Shown here one piece after another: positions 1-8,648 of a stretch of 23,400 nucleotides of DNA (position 1 is its first letter; every line of letters begins with the position of its first letter). The stretch is from Chara braunii (Eukaryota; Streptophyta; Charophyceae; Charales; Characeae), in the NCBI GenBank assembly GCA_003427395.1, contig BFEA01001019.1, positions 228,715 to 252,114 on the forward strand, read 5' to 3'. The notes under the pieces are model-generated. The model saw only the letters and a list, made by a program, of their open reading frames with translations, was not told where the DNA came from and ran no database searches. The translations under genes and the position numbers were made by a program.

Positions 1-44
1 CACTATGATAAAAATAAGAAAAAATAAAAAGAGAATTAAAATGA

Positions 45-408
45 GTGAGTGTGCCAGCACCTTTTCNACACCGCCATCTTTGCCGATTTTTTATTATTTT
101 TTGACATTGACAAATGCCCTGAAAATTTACAGATATGTAGTTTACATAATCAATAACTCATTAAAAAGTTTTCAAAAAATAATATAATTTCTTAGGCCCC
201 GAAATAAAGTGAAAACAAACAGTTACAAGTGAAAAAAAAACAAAATAGTGAGTGGGCGAGCACGTTTTGACACCCCCATCTTTGACGATTTTTAATGTTT
301 TTTTGGCTCAGCATAATGGCTTCAAAATTTATAGGCGTGTAGGCTACATCATAGAGAACTCACAAAAAAAAATTCAGAAACAAAAACTTATTTTTAGGCC
401 CCGAAATA
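45..408. repeat. Two diverged tandem copies of a ~165-bp AT-rich repeat
   Basis: Copy 1 spans about 45-206 and copy 2 about 248-408, offset by 203 bases. Both begin with GTGAGTG, followed by a cAGCAC/cGAGCAC block and a CCATCTTTG(C/A)CGATTTTT block. Both continue with a matching AAAATTTA-AGG/GAT-GTAG segment and end in TTAGGCCCCGAAATA. Divergence is substantial, so the duplication is old. No coding content is recognised. The isolated N at 67 lies in copy 1. Confidence 0.7.
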
Positions 409-436
409 TTTTTTGGCGGGGGCCAAACCTGGAGGT

Positions 437-508
437 GTTCGGCCCCCGAACGGGCCCCCGAACGCCCGAACGTTCGGGGGCCAGCCTGGGGGCCCCTGAA
501 CGCTCGGT
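437..508. repeat. GC-rich cluster of CCCCCGAACG palindromic motifs
   Basis: GTTCGG/CCGAAC blocks alternate on both strands: GTTCGGCCCCCGAACG, then CCCCCGAACG, then CGAACGTTCGGGGG, then a GGCCCCTGAACG variant. They can form several competing hairpins. The block abuts copy 2 of the repeat at 45-408 and is followed by a short (TA)n run at about 519-533. No gene is visible. Function is unknown. Confidence 0.6.
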
Positions 509-533
509 CAGGTAACCCTGTATATATATATAT

Positions 534-1066
534 CTCTGCCTACGGTTTACCGGGCAGTTCTGTTTGTGACGATATATACAGTGCGAGCCAAGTGATGGCA
601 CATGTGACCAAATAGGAATTAATTAACAAAAAAAAAAAAGACCACTGCACGCTGGTGTCTGTACTTGAGGACGATGTCGGGTCATGTTCTAGGGAGGCGT
701 GGTCTGTTCTTTTATGCTTTTAGCGTAGTCTGAAAAAAAAAGCAAAAAAAAAAAGCATCGTCTGAACAGGCAGAAATATGTGCAGGTGTGTAGTGTGGCA
801 GCCAAGTGCCTTCTCTCTGTGCAATAGAAATTGCCTGTGTCAGAAATCTAACGTCGGGGCCGTTCGCAGTACCACTGGATGGGAGGGAGGATAAGGATGA
901 CAGGAAGAACTGCAACTGCATATGAAAGCAGTCAACAGCGCTCTGGACAAAGGCAAGACAAGCTTTGCCTACGCCATCAAAGCATCTTCTCAGTCTTCTA
1001 CTGAAGGACCCACGTTATGACGGCTCACAATCGGTTCCTCGATTGTCACTGTTAAGTGGGAAGCTG
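534..1066. other. No gene recognised; low-complexity stretch
   Basis: There are A-runs near 630 and 725-755 and no coding signal. Open frames here are short and lack recognisable motifs. Confidence 0.5.
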
Positions 1067-1166
1067 GGCCTGGTTTCCAGCAGGTGCAGCTCCCCACCAA
1101 TAGAATGGAGCCATCGTCTATCTGTCCGGAGGTCCTATTCGTGGAGGTTAATCTTATCACCTCCAC
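1067..1166. repeat. Dispersed repeat shared with ~9991-10028, followed by a short hairpin
   Basis: The segment at 1071-1104 (GGTTTCCAGCAGGTG, then CTCCCCACCAATAGA) reappears at about 9993-10026 with few changes, so it belongs to a dispersed family. About 40 bases downstream, GTGGAGGT (1141-1148) and ACCTCCAC (1159-1166) form a perfect 8-bp stem around a 10-base loop. No coding content is seen. Confidence 0.55.
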
Positions 1167-1197
1167 GACCTCCGTGATAGGCCTCCCACAGATGGTT

Positions 1198-1221
1198 CAC
1201 ACACACACACACATACACACC
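1198..1221. repeat. (CA)n microsatellite
   Basis: A CA dinucleotide run with one interruption (CATACACAC). Confidence 0.9.
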
Positions 1222-1389
1222 ATGTAAGTGCCAAGATGTGTGATGAGACGTGAGCTCCCCCTGCCGTAAGGGGACGACTCAATCCCGCGTACCTGCAAAC
1301 CGCTTCAGGTCGTCGTGCCATCTCAAGGCTTCAAGATTGTGTGATGATCTGGGCTGTCTGTGGTGTTTTTTTCCTCTCAAGTTCAACTC

Positions 1390-1425
1390 GTTGTTGTTGT
1401 TGTTGTTCTTCTTCTTCTTCTTCTA
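1390..1425. repeat. Compound (TTG)n-(TTC)n microsatellite
   Basis: About six TTG units pass directly into about six TTC units. Confidence 0.9.
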
Positions 1426-1666
1426 GAAAAACCCAGGTTGTTGTAGAGGTGAGGTTCCAGACATACAGTGGGCGCAGTCAGCAGTCAGCCATTGGTTGTC
1501 CTGATAGTTTTTAATTGTGGGACTGCCTCCCTACCCATCCGCACGTCGATTCTCCTAGCGTACCCCTAGTCCTGCTATCCGACCTCAGTGTTAAGCCACC
1601 AGTACCGTTCCCAGCTATTTTTTTCAGAGGCGCGCCGGGTAATGCGCTGGCCTGAAACGGAAGGGC

Positions 1667-1693
1667 GGCCGCCGATAAATCGAATCGGCGGCC
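1667..1693. repeat. Perfect 10-bp hairpin
   Basis: GGCCGCCGAT (1667-1676) is followed by a 7-base loop and ATCGGCGGCC (1684-1693). The stem is perfect and GC-rich. It sits in an otherwise featureless stretch (1426-2010) where I see no gene. Confidence 0.7.
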
Positions 1694-2008
1694 TCTCTTG
1701 ATTTCCGGGCCGGAGCGCAGTGCGCGCGGCGGACATATGGGAAAGGTACTGGAGGTTTAATCACTCAGGACTATCCACCCGCCAGGTGCCTTGGACCGGA
1801 CAGCTGTTATAGGCACAAGGGCTAAGCAGATATCCTGCCCAGCCCTGTTGACTGGGCAAGCCTTGTCAAACGGGTACTTTGGTCGCCAGACTCGAGCAGT
1901 GGTTTCTATTGGCCCAGCGAGCATATCATTGACCGTGTCGGAGAGCCGCCCCCCAAGCCCCAGATTTAGTCTATGACACCCCTAGCTAGTAATCCGATTA
2001 GGTACTAC

Positions 2009-2010
<2 letters not shown>

Positions 2011-2042
<32 letters not shown>
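2011..2042. repeat. Homopolymer C32 run
   Basis: An uninterrupted run of 32 C residues, immediately followed by a short CA-rich tail. It could form a G-quadruplex or i-motif. Its exact length in the assembly is unreliable because homopolymers of this length are hard to sequence. Confidence 0.95.
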
Positions 2043-2062
2043 ATACACACACATTGGCATTG

Positions 2063-2240
2063 TAGGCTCTGTATTGTGCCCGTAACGCTGTGTATTGTGC
2101 CCATAGGCTGTGTTGTGCCCGTAGGCTCTGTTTCTCTCCATAGACTATGTTGTGTGTAGGCTCTGTATTGTGCCCGTAACGCTGTGTATTAGGCTGCGTT
2201 GTGCCCGTAGGCTCTGTTTCTCTCCATAGACTATGTTGTG
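2063..2240. repeat. Tandem duplication of an ~84-92-bp unit
   Basis: Unit 1 (about 2063-2154) and unit 2 (about 2157-2240) are nearly identical. Both run from TAGGCTCTGTATTGTGCC through a GCTCTGTTTCTCTCC block to ATAGACTATGTTGTG. Unit 2 lacks the 8 bases GTGCCCAT. Each unit itself contains shorter echoes of TTGTGCCCGTAGGCT, so the array has internal sub-repeat structure. Confidence 0.85.
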
Positions 2241-2326
2241 CCCGTAAGCTATGTATGTGTATCTGACAGCTGTAGCTTGTAACCCTTGCGCCTATTCTGT
2301 ATATGATAGGCTTATCTGTTGAGTGG

Positions 2327-2457
2327 CTGTTGACCTGAGGCCTTGGCTAGTGCCTGCATGGCTGTTGGTACATCCTGTGCTTCAGAAGGCAGACCATGCG
2401 ATTGACTTGTCAATTACTGCAGGACCTTGGTTAGTGCTCACCTGGCTGCTGACCTGT
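2327..2457. repeat. Imperfect direct repeat around CCTTGG(C/T)TAGTGC
   Basis: CCTTGGCTAGTGCC at about 2341 recurs as CCTTGGTTAGTGCT at about 2425. GCTGTTGACCTG (2327) recurs as GCTGCTGACCTG (2446). The order of the blocks differs slightly, so this is a rearranged local duplication. Confidence 0.5.
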
Positions 2458-2477
2458 TGTTTCCAGTACAGTCCCGC

Positions 2478-2775
2478 ACTATGGGATCGATTCCCTGAGA
2501 TATTAACCTTGTGTTGTCATGATGTAGGATGCGGGTTCGAATCCCTTTGGTAAGTCTCTGTCGAGTTTGTAGATGCTGGCAGCCGCAGGTCGCAGGATCA
2601 ATCTCCGGTAGCAGGCTGTGGGCGTTTGTTGATTGCATGACTGCTGTTTCGGATGACGGTACGTAGGGGTTGGAGGGTTGGTACCTGCCGCTTGACCTGT
2701 GGATCGAAACATGGTAAGTAGAGTGCTACGGGTTTGTTCTAGTGATGAGCGGAAGGTCGATGGTTCGAGACCCGA
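2478..2775 (+). repeat. Cluster of tRNA B-box-like (T-arm) motifs
   Basis: Several RNA polymerase III B-box-like motifs occur in one direction: GGGATCGATTCCC (about 2480), GCGGGTTCGAATCCC (about 2531), AGGATCAATCTCC (about 2594), GTGGATCGAAAC (about 2699) and ATGGTTCGAGACC (about 2760). Spacing is about 50-105 bases. I could not fold a complete cloverleaf or place convincing A boxes for each, so no functional tRNA is called. A decayed tandem array of tRNA or SINE heads is possible, and coincidence is not excluded. Confidence 0.35.
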
Positions 2776-2891
2776 CTTTTTTGGTCAGTAGGGCTGATAT
2801 CGACCTTTGTTGGATGGAACTTTCTGGTCCTCTTGAGTTGGTACGCATAGTATAAAGTCTTGCCTAAGGAATCATTGGTTACCTTCCGCGA

Positions 2892-2952
2892 ACTGAAGAC
2901 CCCTGATGAGTCCGGCGCCGGCCGGTCGAAACGTCGGGTCACTTCCACCAGT
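2892..2952 (+). ncRNA. Type I hammerhead ribozyme, minimal helix III (Penelope-like element type)
   Basis: This is a self-cleaving RNA motif. The conserved core is intact: CUGAUGA (2903-2909) and GAAA (2928-2931). Helix II is 2910-2916 with 2921-2927, closed by tetraloop GCCG, with one U-U mismatch (2911/2926). Helix III is only A2931-C2932 paired with G2933-U2934, a self-complementary ACGU. Cleavage is predicted after C2935 (GUC). Helix I is GACCC (2898-2902) with GGGUC (2936-2940), then an internal loop (AA against eight bases), then an outer ACUG (2892-2895) with CAGU (2949-2952). An internal loop in helix I is expected for loop-loop contact with helix II. Hammerheads with this tiny palindromic helix III are known from Penelope-like retroelements, where they may act as dimers. 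No Penelope reverse transcriptase is visible nearby, so this is probably a solo or truncated element end. The U-U mismatch may weaken activity. Confidence 0.85.
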
Positions 2953-3189
2953 GCTTTATTGTTACATCTATCAATAACAGTCACGCTCGGGCTCGGGAGA
3001 CTTCTCTTCGACTTCTTTTTCCTCCCTCTCTTCAGCTCCTTACTCTTCCTTCCATCTCCAACCCCTCTTCCCACAGTGGTTGTTACCTCTCTGTTGTATG
3101 TTTGCTTTGATGAACCCGGTAGTATGTGGTACCTTTGCTCACGTGGCATATGGCTGTATGCTTTGACTGAATACACTATCTGTGCTAGA

Positions 3190-3262
3190 AGCCTCCCAGA
3201 AAGTCCAAGCCAGACTCGAACCCATGCTCATCATCTTGTAACAGCACAGCTTAAACATATAT
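3190..3262 (-). repeat. Possible partial tRNA-like relic
   Basis: On the minus strand a GGGTTCGAGTCT B-box-like motif (plus 3212-3223) follows a region resembling a tRNA anticodon-to-T-arm half. The A-box half is not convincing. It is a weak call, and a degenerate SINE head is the likeliest reading if real. Confidence 0.25.
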
Positions 3263-3299
3263 GCTATGCTACAATCGGCAGTAGAACCAATTTGCAGTA

Positions 3300-3737
3300 G
3301 CCAGATTGTGCAACGACCGGAAATGTCATGCGTTCCCTCCCCGAGTTCGTTTACCCCCTTGATAAAAAAATATGCAGCTTGTTGATGGCCGCAACCTGCG
3401 GTGGTCGGGGTACCGTACCAAATGCCGCCAGCCAAAAGGAGGAGGCCGGTTCGTCGTTTGTGGGACCGTGTGCAAACGGTGTTTCCAGGATCAGACACAA
3501 CTTGGAAGTGCTGCTGAAGTGCTGGTGGTTTGAACCACACAGTACATGCCAGCCATTGGAGGCAGCCCACCGTGGATGATCTTATCAACGGCGCGCGAGC
3601 CTCCTAGAAATTTAGGAGAGTCTCAATCGGACTTTCGACTTGGCTGGGGTCATGTACTGGTTCGTGCGATGATTCAGGGCACTGGGTGAACGGCCTGCAT
3701 CTGATTCAGAGAGAAATCGGCCTACTACCCAGGCCCT
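3300..3737. other. No gene recognised
   Basis: Mixed-composition sequence with open frames of up to about 150 codons on both strands. None shows a recognisable domain or motif. Confidence 0.45.
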
Positions 3738-3824
3738 ATGGGTGCCTGTCGACAAGAGGAACTGCTCGTGTGTCCCCCCGGTGCAGAATCCGGCGACATG
3801 GTGGGTACTACTACCCAGGCAGCA

Positions 3825-4034
3825 CTTCCTTCATTTTCAAAGCTATCCAAGACCAGCCTGGCGGCACCGGCACAAATGATACAACATTTCCCGATTGCTG
3901 TTGATATGAAAGTCAACTGGGGTTCCAAGACAGAGGGAACCAGGTGGCTCCAGCCCCAAGTGGAACGCAACCCGGGCACGCTGGAAATCAACTGGGGAAC
4001 GGCAAGGAGGAAGATATCAGAGACGTTCGAGTGA
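3825..4034 (+). pseudogene. Possible LINE reverse-transcriptase scrap
   Basis: The frame starting at 3738 ends in about 65 residues with a KVNWGSKTEG motif. This resembles the (M/L)(K/R)(I/V)NWGK(T/S) segment that follows the catalytic motifs in L1-type reverse transcriptases. The plus-strand LINE here carries MRINWGSKT at about 15645. A second echo, EINWGT, lies downstream in the same frame. There is no catalytic motif, and the match is short. It is probably a fragment of a different LINE lineage, or a chance match. Confidence 0.35.
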
Positions 4035-4080
4035 AGCTTAAGAGCGCTGGGGGGCCCTCCTGATCATGGTGAAAGCCCAA

Positions 4081-4098
4081 TTTTTTTTTTTTTTTTTA
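4081..4098. repeat. Poly-T run
   Basis: About 17 consecutive T residues. It could be the minus-strand A-tail of a retroposed fragment, but no element body is recognised beside it. Confidence 0.8.
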
Positions 4099-4407
4099 GT
4101 TGGGAAAAGGCTCCAATCTATTCGTGGGGAGCAGCACGTGCTGGGAACCGGGCCCAGCGTCCCATATGAAGATTTACATCGAATTTTGAAAGTTTGAGAT
4201 ACCGGGGCCGTTACCCGGCTTTGACTGAGAGAACCTTAGGAGAATTGTGAGCTACTTAGAAAATTACTACGACAAAATTCTCCCATATGGAAAAAAGGTC
4301 TGCCCACAGCAAAACTTGCCACCACAGGGGTCCTACAAATGCTCAAAACCCTGTGAATCCCTAGCAACCCTTCTAAAGCTCTCCAGCACCGTCTTACTCC
4401 CTGCCGA

Positions 4408-5175
4408 GCTCTTCCAGGCCTCACACCCCCGCCCTGCTGGGTTACAGGGCAACGCGACTCGCCCCAGCTCCGGTCAGCGTCGTCCCAGCAGCAACCCTTG
4501 GTTATCCTTTGGAATGCCCACCCCAAAGCATCCCCAGATCTCTCATCCAGGCCTCACACTCCTGCATCAGCAGGTTACAGGGCAACACCCCAGCACCGGT
4601 CAGCGTCGTTCTGGCATCGAGCACAGCCGCAGATCACTGAGTATATCAGCAATCATGGAGTCGTCTACGACGAGTTGGTAGAAGTCCCCAGAATCTTTAA
4701 TCATTCTTAAGACCCCCATTGGCAACCAAAACCAACAAACCAGGGATAAAGGAAAAAATCAGAAACATTCATGGCACCTACTCAAGACTCTACCAAGTAA
4801 AAAAAAAAAACAAAAAAAAAACGAACTCTACCAAGTCACTAGAATATGTGTGTCGAAAAGCCGCCTCCCAACCACGAATCAGATAGGTGAAACCTATTCA
4901 ATCCACCTACAACCACCACCAGCATGGCTGTTTTCAGCACGAACCGAAGCTCTTCCAGGCCTCACGCTCCCCCATCAGGTTAGGTTACAGAGTTGCACCA
5001 CCTAGCTCCAGCACCGGCCAGCATTGCTCCAGTTACGATCCCCGATGACCACTGGGACTGCCCCCCGCAAACAGCCCCCCAGATCTCTCTACCAGGCGTC
5101 ACGCCCCCACTAAGCTAGGTCACAGAGTTGCGCCACCTGGCTCGGGCACCGGCCAGCGATGCTCCAGCGTCGGTC
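4408..5175 (+). repeat. Four copies of a ~90-bp repeat (CAGATCTCT / CCAGGCCTCAC / CACCGGTCAGC family)
   Basis: Copies lie at about 4408-4495, 4524-4615, 4946-5036 and 5079-5170. Shared blocks in order are CCAGATCTCT or GAGCTCTTCC, CCAGGCCTCAC, a GGTTACAG(A/G)G block, and CAC(C)GG(T/C)CAGC followed by a short T/GCC/TCCAG or CGTCG stretch. A fifth copy lies at about 11847-11935 and a truncated one at about 12609. Copies 1-2 and 3-4 form two adjacent pairs separated by about 330 bases of unrelated DNA. The coding potential is poor, so this is a non-coding dispersed and tandem family. Confidence 0.7.
4797..4821. repeat. A-rich homopolymer tract
   Basis: Two long A-runs separated by a single C. 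Confidence 0.85.
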
Positions 5176-5326
5176 TTCGAGGGCCACCGAATTTCCGACC
5201 ACCCTTCGCAGGATCACAGATGACTTGCCAGGTAGCACCTATTCCAGCAACCTCCTCGAGAGGCAAACCAAATATAGAGAAATGGAAATAAATACTAAAC
5301 TGGATGTTAGAATTCTTCGAGAGAGA

Positions 5327-5362
5327 TCACCCCTCCCTCCCTCCCCCTCCCCCTCCCCCTCG
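5327..5362. repeat. Polypyrimidine (CCCTCC)n tract
   Basis: Repeats of CCCTCC/CCCCTC. The following 5363-5650 stays pyrimidine-rich, which explains the proline- and serine-rich open frames there. Those frames are compositional and not counted as genes. Confidence 0.8.
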
Positions 5363-5659
5363 GTCCTACACTGCCTCCGCCGAGGTGAGTCACCCACTCT
5401 CCCTCGGCCCAAATATAGGACCACCGCGCTACCCTTCTTTCCCCAGGAGCACGCAGTTCCCACCTAAAGCATGCCTCCCCCGCCCCTTTCCCATTTCTGC
5501 CTCTGCTGGGACTGACCTTGACCCACACACCAGCCCCTGCCCCAAAATAGGGCAACCCCCTACCCCGCCCCTACCCTCTTTAAGACATTCACCCCCCACG
5601 TTGTGATGCCCCTGAGCTCCCCCCACCCCCTTCTCACCTTTCAGCCCTCCGGGAACGAT

Positions 5660-6235
5660 CCGATCTAGCCAACTACAGTTATTGATGACACACTTCCCAA
5701 AGATGTTGATCGCAATTTGCAAAAGCAAGGCCGCCTCAAAAATATGCAGCTCCCACCGTGGGCATGTATCACCAATTTAAGAGGAGCAAAAAACTAATTA
5801 TCGGAGAGGGTTTTCAAAATTTATAGCTGTAATAATAATAGTAGGATTCCGAAGTTTTCGGGTTCCAAGACTAGAAAATAATCATGAAGCCCAATTTCAG
5901 TGGTAAGCATGGCCCTTCTGAGGTGGCAGGGTCTCCAAACACGAACATTTATCGTCGGAAGAGCTCCGGCACACTTAAACCATCAGTACTCGGCCCATAC
6001 ATCGGCCGCGGGCCCTTAGTGTTAACGCTACGCGTTTCCCGCGCCTCGGCAAAGGCTTGGCATGGCAATGGGGGAGGGAGCTGGTGGCCCAATGGAAACG
6101 GGGCAAAAGGACTGCACGATGTCCTGGTGGTGTGCTATGTTGAAACGTGCGGACAGTGGTAGCAAGGAGGCAAAAAAACGATAAAGAAAACGGACGAGGA
6201 AAAAATAAAAATAGATGGTTGCTTTCCTTTCTTTT
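5660..6235. other. No gene recognised
   Basis: Mixed sequence with AT-rich 5740-5885 and GC-rich 5990-6160 parts. The open frame at 5884-6162 has no recognisable motif. Confidence 0.4.
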
Positions 6236-6263
6236 GATTTTTTTTTGGGGGGGGGGAGGGGAA
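6236..6263. repeat. T-run followed by G-run
   Basis: About eight T then nine G residues. It precedes the first copy of the 6.26-9.06 kb repeat family. Confidence 0.8.
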
Positions 6264-7040
6264 GAATGTATCTGGCTTCACTTCTGCACGGCGTTATATG
6301 AATCTTAGGGCAATCACGTTCAGATGCTGGTTTCCCGTTTCCCCCTTCTCGTTTTTATTTTTTTTTTTGGTAATCAGATCGTTGGCTGTTTCTGCACTTG
6401 CTCCCCGTGAGAGACGGGGAGCATTCAATGCCTCAGGTCGCAGAGGCAGTGTGACGTTGCAACTTCGACGCATGTATCTGGCTTCACTGCTGCACGGCGT
6501 TCATGTTTCTCTTTTTTTTTTTTTTTTGGCATTTTTTTTTTGGAAGAAGATCCTTCATGGGAGCATTGAATGCGTGAGTGGAAACAAGAAAACGATGGCC
6601 TGTTTACGTTCCATCTGCTGGCAGCAGGTCTAAAGGAAGGGGCGGTACCTGCTTGCAGCAGCAGATGGCCCGTATTTTTCCCCACTCCCCGCAGGCTCGG
6701 CAAACATTGGCGCGCAGGGCATATTCAGGCTCGGCTTCAATAGCTGGGCCAAGTACACCGGTCCCTTTCCCCGCTTGAAAAAGAATTCTGCGGTGGTGTA
6801 CACGGACGGCAAGCGGGGTTCGGTTCCGGTCTCGGTACTAGCCGGTAGGTAGTGCAACACGGGATGAGATGAGGACAGTGGGCCCAAGGAAAAGGGGAAA
6901 CTGGACTGCAACATGTCCCCTATTGGTTTATGCCGTCCATGTGTTTGCACATGCAAGGATGCTGAAGACGTTGAGTCAGACCTGAAAAGGAAGAAAAGAA
7001 AAGGGACGTATTACTACGGCAGTCAGTCCCAGTTTCGACT

Positions 7041-7553
7041 GTCTTCACCCAAAAATAATGCCCGGCCGTTGTATACGAATATATTCGTTTATAAGTAAGT
7101 TATAAGGCCTGCGGGGCGTTATCATAGTGAGTAAATTGGTGGCAACTTCGGTGGGGGACCAAGAATCCGAAAAAAAAAGAAAAAAAAAGAAGAAGGTTTG
7201 TCCAGAATTGCAATGCGACCATCTTTTGACTGAGGGTCACTACAGATTTCCTTATACGCTCGGAAATAAGAAATAAAAAACAAAAAAATCAAACCGAAAT
7301 CTGCCCCAGTCTTGGAAGTCAAAAAGCCCTTTTAACCCCCTCCCCACCCTTTCAAACCCGTGTATACTAACTACCTCGACAAGGCACTCTGCCCATGGAA
7401 CATTCAAATATAACGCCCGGGCGTTGTAATCGAAGGGGCGTTCTCTTTGGTAAAAACTCAAAAAGAGAGAGAGAGCAAAAAACGAAAATCTGATCTCTGT
7501 AGAGTAGGTTGAAAATAACGCCCGGGGCCCGGGCATTATTTTCGGGTGAAGAC
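7041..7553. mobile_element. 513-bp element with ~25-bp terminal inverted repeats
   Basis: GTCTTCACCC-AAAAATAATGCCCGG (from 7041) is matched in inverse at 7528-7553 with one mismatch. Inside are further copies of the subterminal motif: a perfect 14-base palindrome AACGCCCGGGCGTT at 7412-7425, and AAAATAACGCCCGG at 7512-7525 next to the right TIR. No transposase is encoded, so this is non-autonomous. No clear target-site duplication is visible. It interrupts the repeat array of 6264-9060. The right end (GAAGACGGTACT) matches the right end of the hairpin at 18219-18325, so the ends may be related. Confidence 0.65.
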
Positions 7554-8145
7554 GGTACTAGCACATTCCAGAATGTATCTCAGGGCACTTATGGCCCGCC
7601 ATGGACGAATCTGAAAGCAAGTATCACGTTCCAAGCCACAACTGCAATCACGGCCAAAGCTTTGTTTCCTTTTTTTCTATAATTATTTTCTGAGGTTCAC
7701 GGCCGCAACTTTTCTTCTTCTTTTTTGTTTGTTTTTGTTCTTTCCGTGAGAGTACCAGAAAGAAAACGAAGTGGTACCCAGGCTCGGCAAAACTGGGAGC
7801 GCAGTGAAATTCAGGGTCGGCAAAAACAGGCTCGGACGTACTGGTGGGGAGCTTCTTACTAGAAGCATTTTGGCCGTTTCTGTGCCGAGTCCCCGTGAGG
7901 GACAGGGTGCAGCAAGCAGAGGAAAGTCCCATGCTAACTTATTCCAGAATGTACTATCTCACTGCACTCACGGTCCGCCATGGATGAATCTGGACGCAAT
8001 TGCGTTCAGAGCCATGTTTTTTAAACTTTTCTCCGTTCCCTTCCCTTCCCCCCTCCCCCCTAGTAGGAGAAGCATCTCGGCTGTTTCTGCGCTTGAGTTG
8101 CTGTGAGAGACGGGGTGCAGCAAGCAGAGGAACGTCTCAGGGCAT

Positions 8146-8148
<3 letters not shown>

Positions 8149-8184
<36 letters not shown>
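8149..8184. repeat. Poly-T tract (~36)
   Basis: Homopolymer T within the 6.3-9.1 kb repeat array, following CAGGGCATCTC. Length is unreliable in the assembly. Confidence 0.9.
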
Positions 8185-8187
<3 letters not shown>

Positions 8188-8314
8188 GCCCTTTTGCAAG
8201 GCCTCTATCCTGGTGGCGTCTCAGGGCATCTCACGCTAGCGTACCCTAGAATGTTTCTCACAGCACTCGAAGCCTGTGATGGATGAATCTGGACGCAATC
8301 ACTTTCAGAGCCAT

Positions 8315-8316
<2 letters not shown>

Positions 8317-8353
<37 letters not shown>
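8317..8353. repeat. Poly-T tract (~37)
   Basis: Homopolymer T directly after CAGAGCCATG, the same relative position as shorter T-runs in other copies of the array. Confidence 0.9.
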
Positions 8354-8502
8354 CTCAAGAAAGAAGCATATCGGCTGTTTTCTGTGCTGAGTTGCCGTGA
8401 GAGACGGGGTGCAGCAAGCAGAGGGACGTTTCAGGGCAGTCCTGCGCTAGAACATTCCAGAATGTGGGCCTCGCTCCACTACTCTGGTGGAGTCTGGACA
8501 TG

Positions 8503-8565
8503 CACAAAAGACAAAAATCACGACGGCGGTGCGTCTTTCCATGTTCCACTGGAATATTCACTCTT

Positions 8566-8602
<37 letters not shown>

Positions 8603-8648
8603 AAGCACTCTTGTTTTTCGCATTTCAAGAGTTACTGTAGTGGAGGGA
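8503..8648 (+). repeat. Diverged arm of the GGCG-hairpin family, split by a T-run insertion
   Basis: 8503-8566 reads CACAAAAGACAAAAATCA, then GGCGGTGCGTCTTTCCATG and TTCACTCTTG. This matches one arm of the hairpins at 10279-10382 and 10529-10679. The arm resumes at 8606 with CACTCTTG, TTTTTCGCATTTC and AGTGGAGG. Between lies T32 plus AAGAAAG (8567-8605), flanked by the direct repeat CACTCTTG (8559-8566 and 8606-8613), as expected for a target duplication around a retroposed A/T tail. Confidence 0.6.

Noticed and set aside
2936-2940. Alternative hammerhead cleavage after the second GUC (C2940)
   Set aside because: It would require discarding the perfect GACCC/GGGUC helix I. Cleavage after C2935 uses every expected pairing.
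2860-3300. 146-codon open frame overlapping the hammerhead
   Set aside because: The conserved signal here is RNA structure. The frame has low-complexity Leu/Phe/Pro content and no recognisable domain.
5304-5728. Overlapping proline/glycine-rich open frames on both strands
   Set aside because: They arise from a pyrimidine-rich (CCCTCC) tract. Openness in all frames is compositional.
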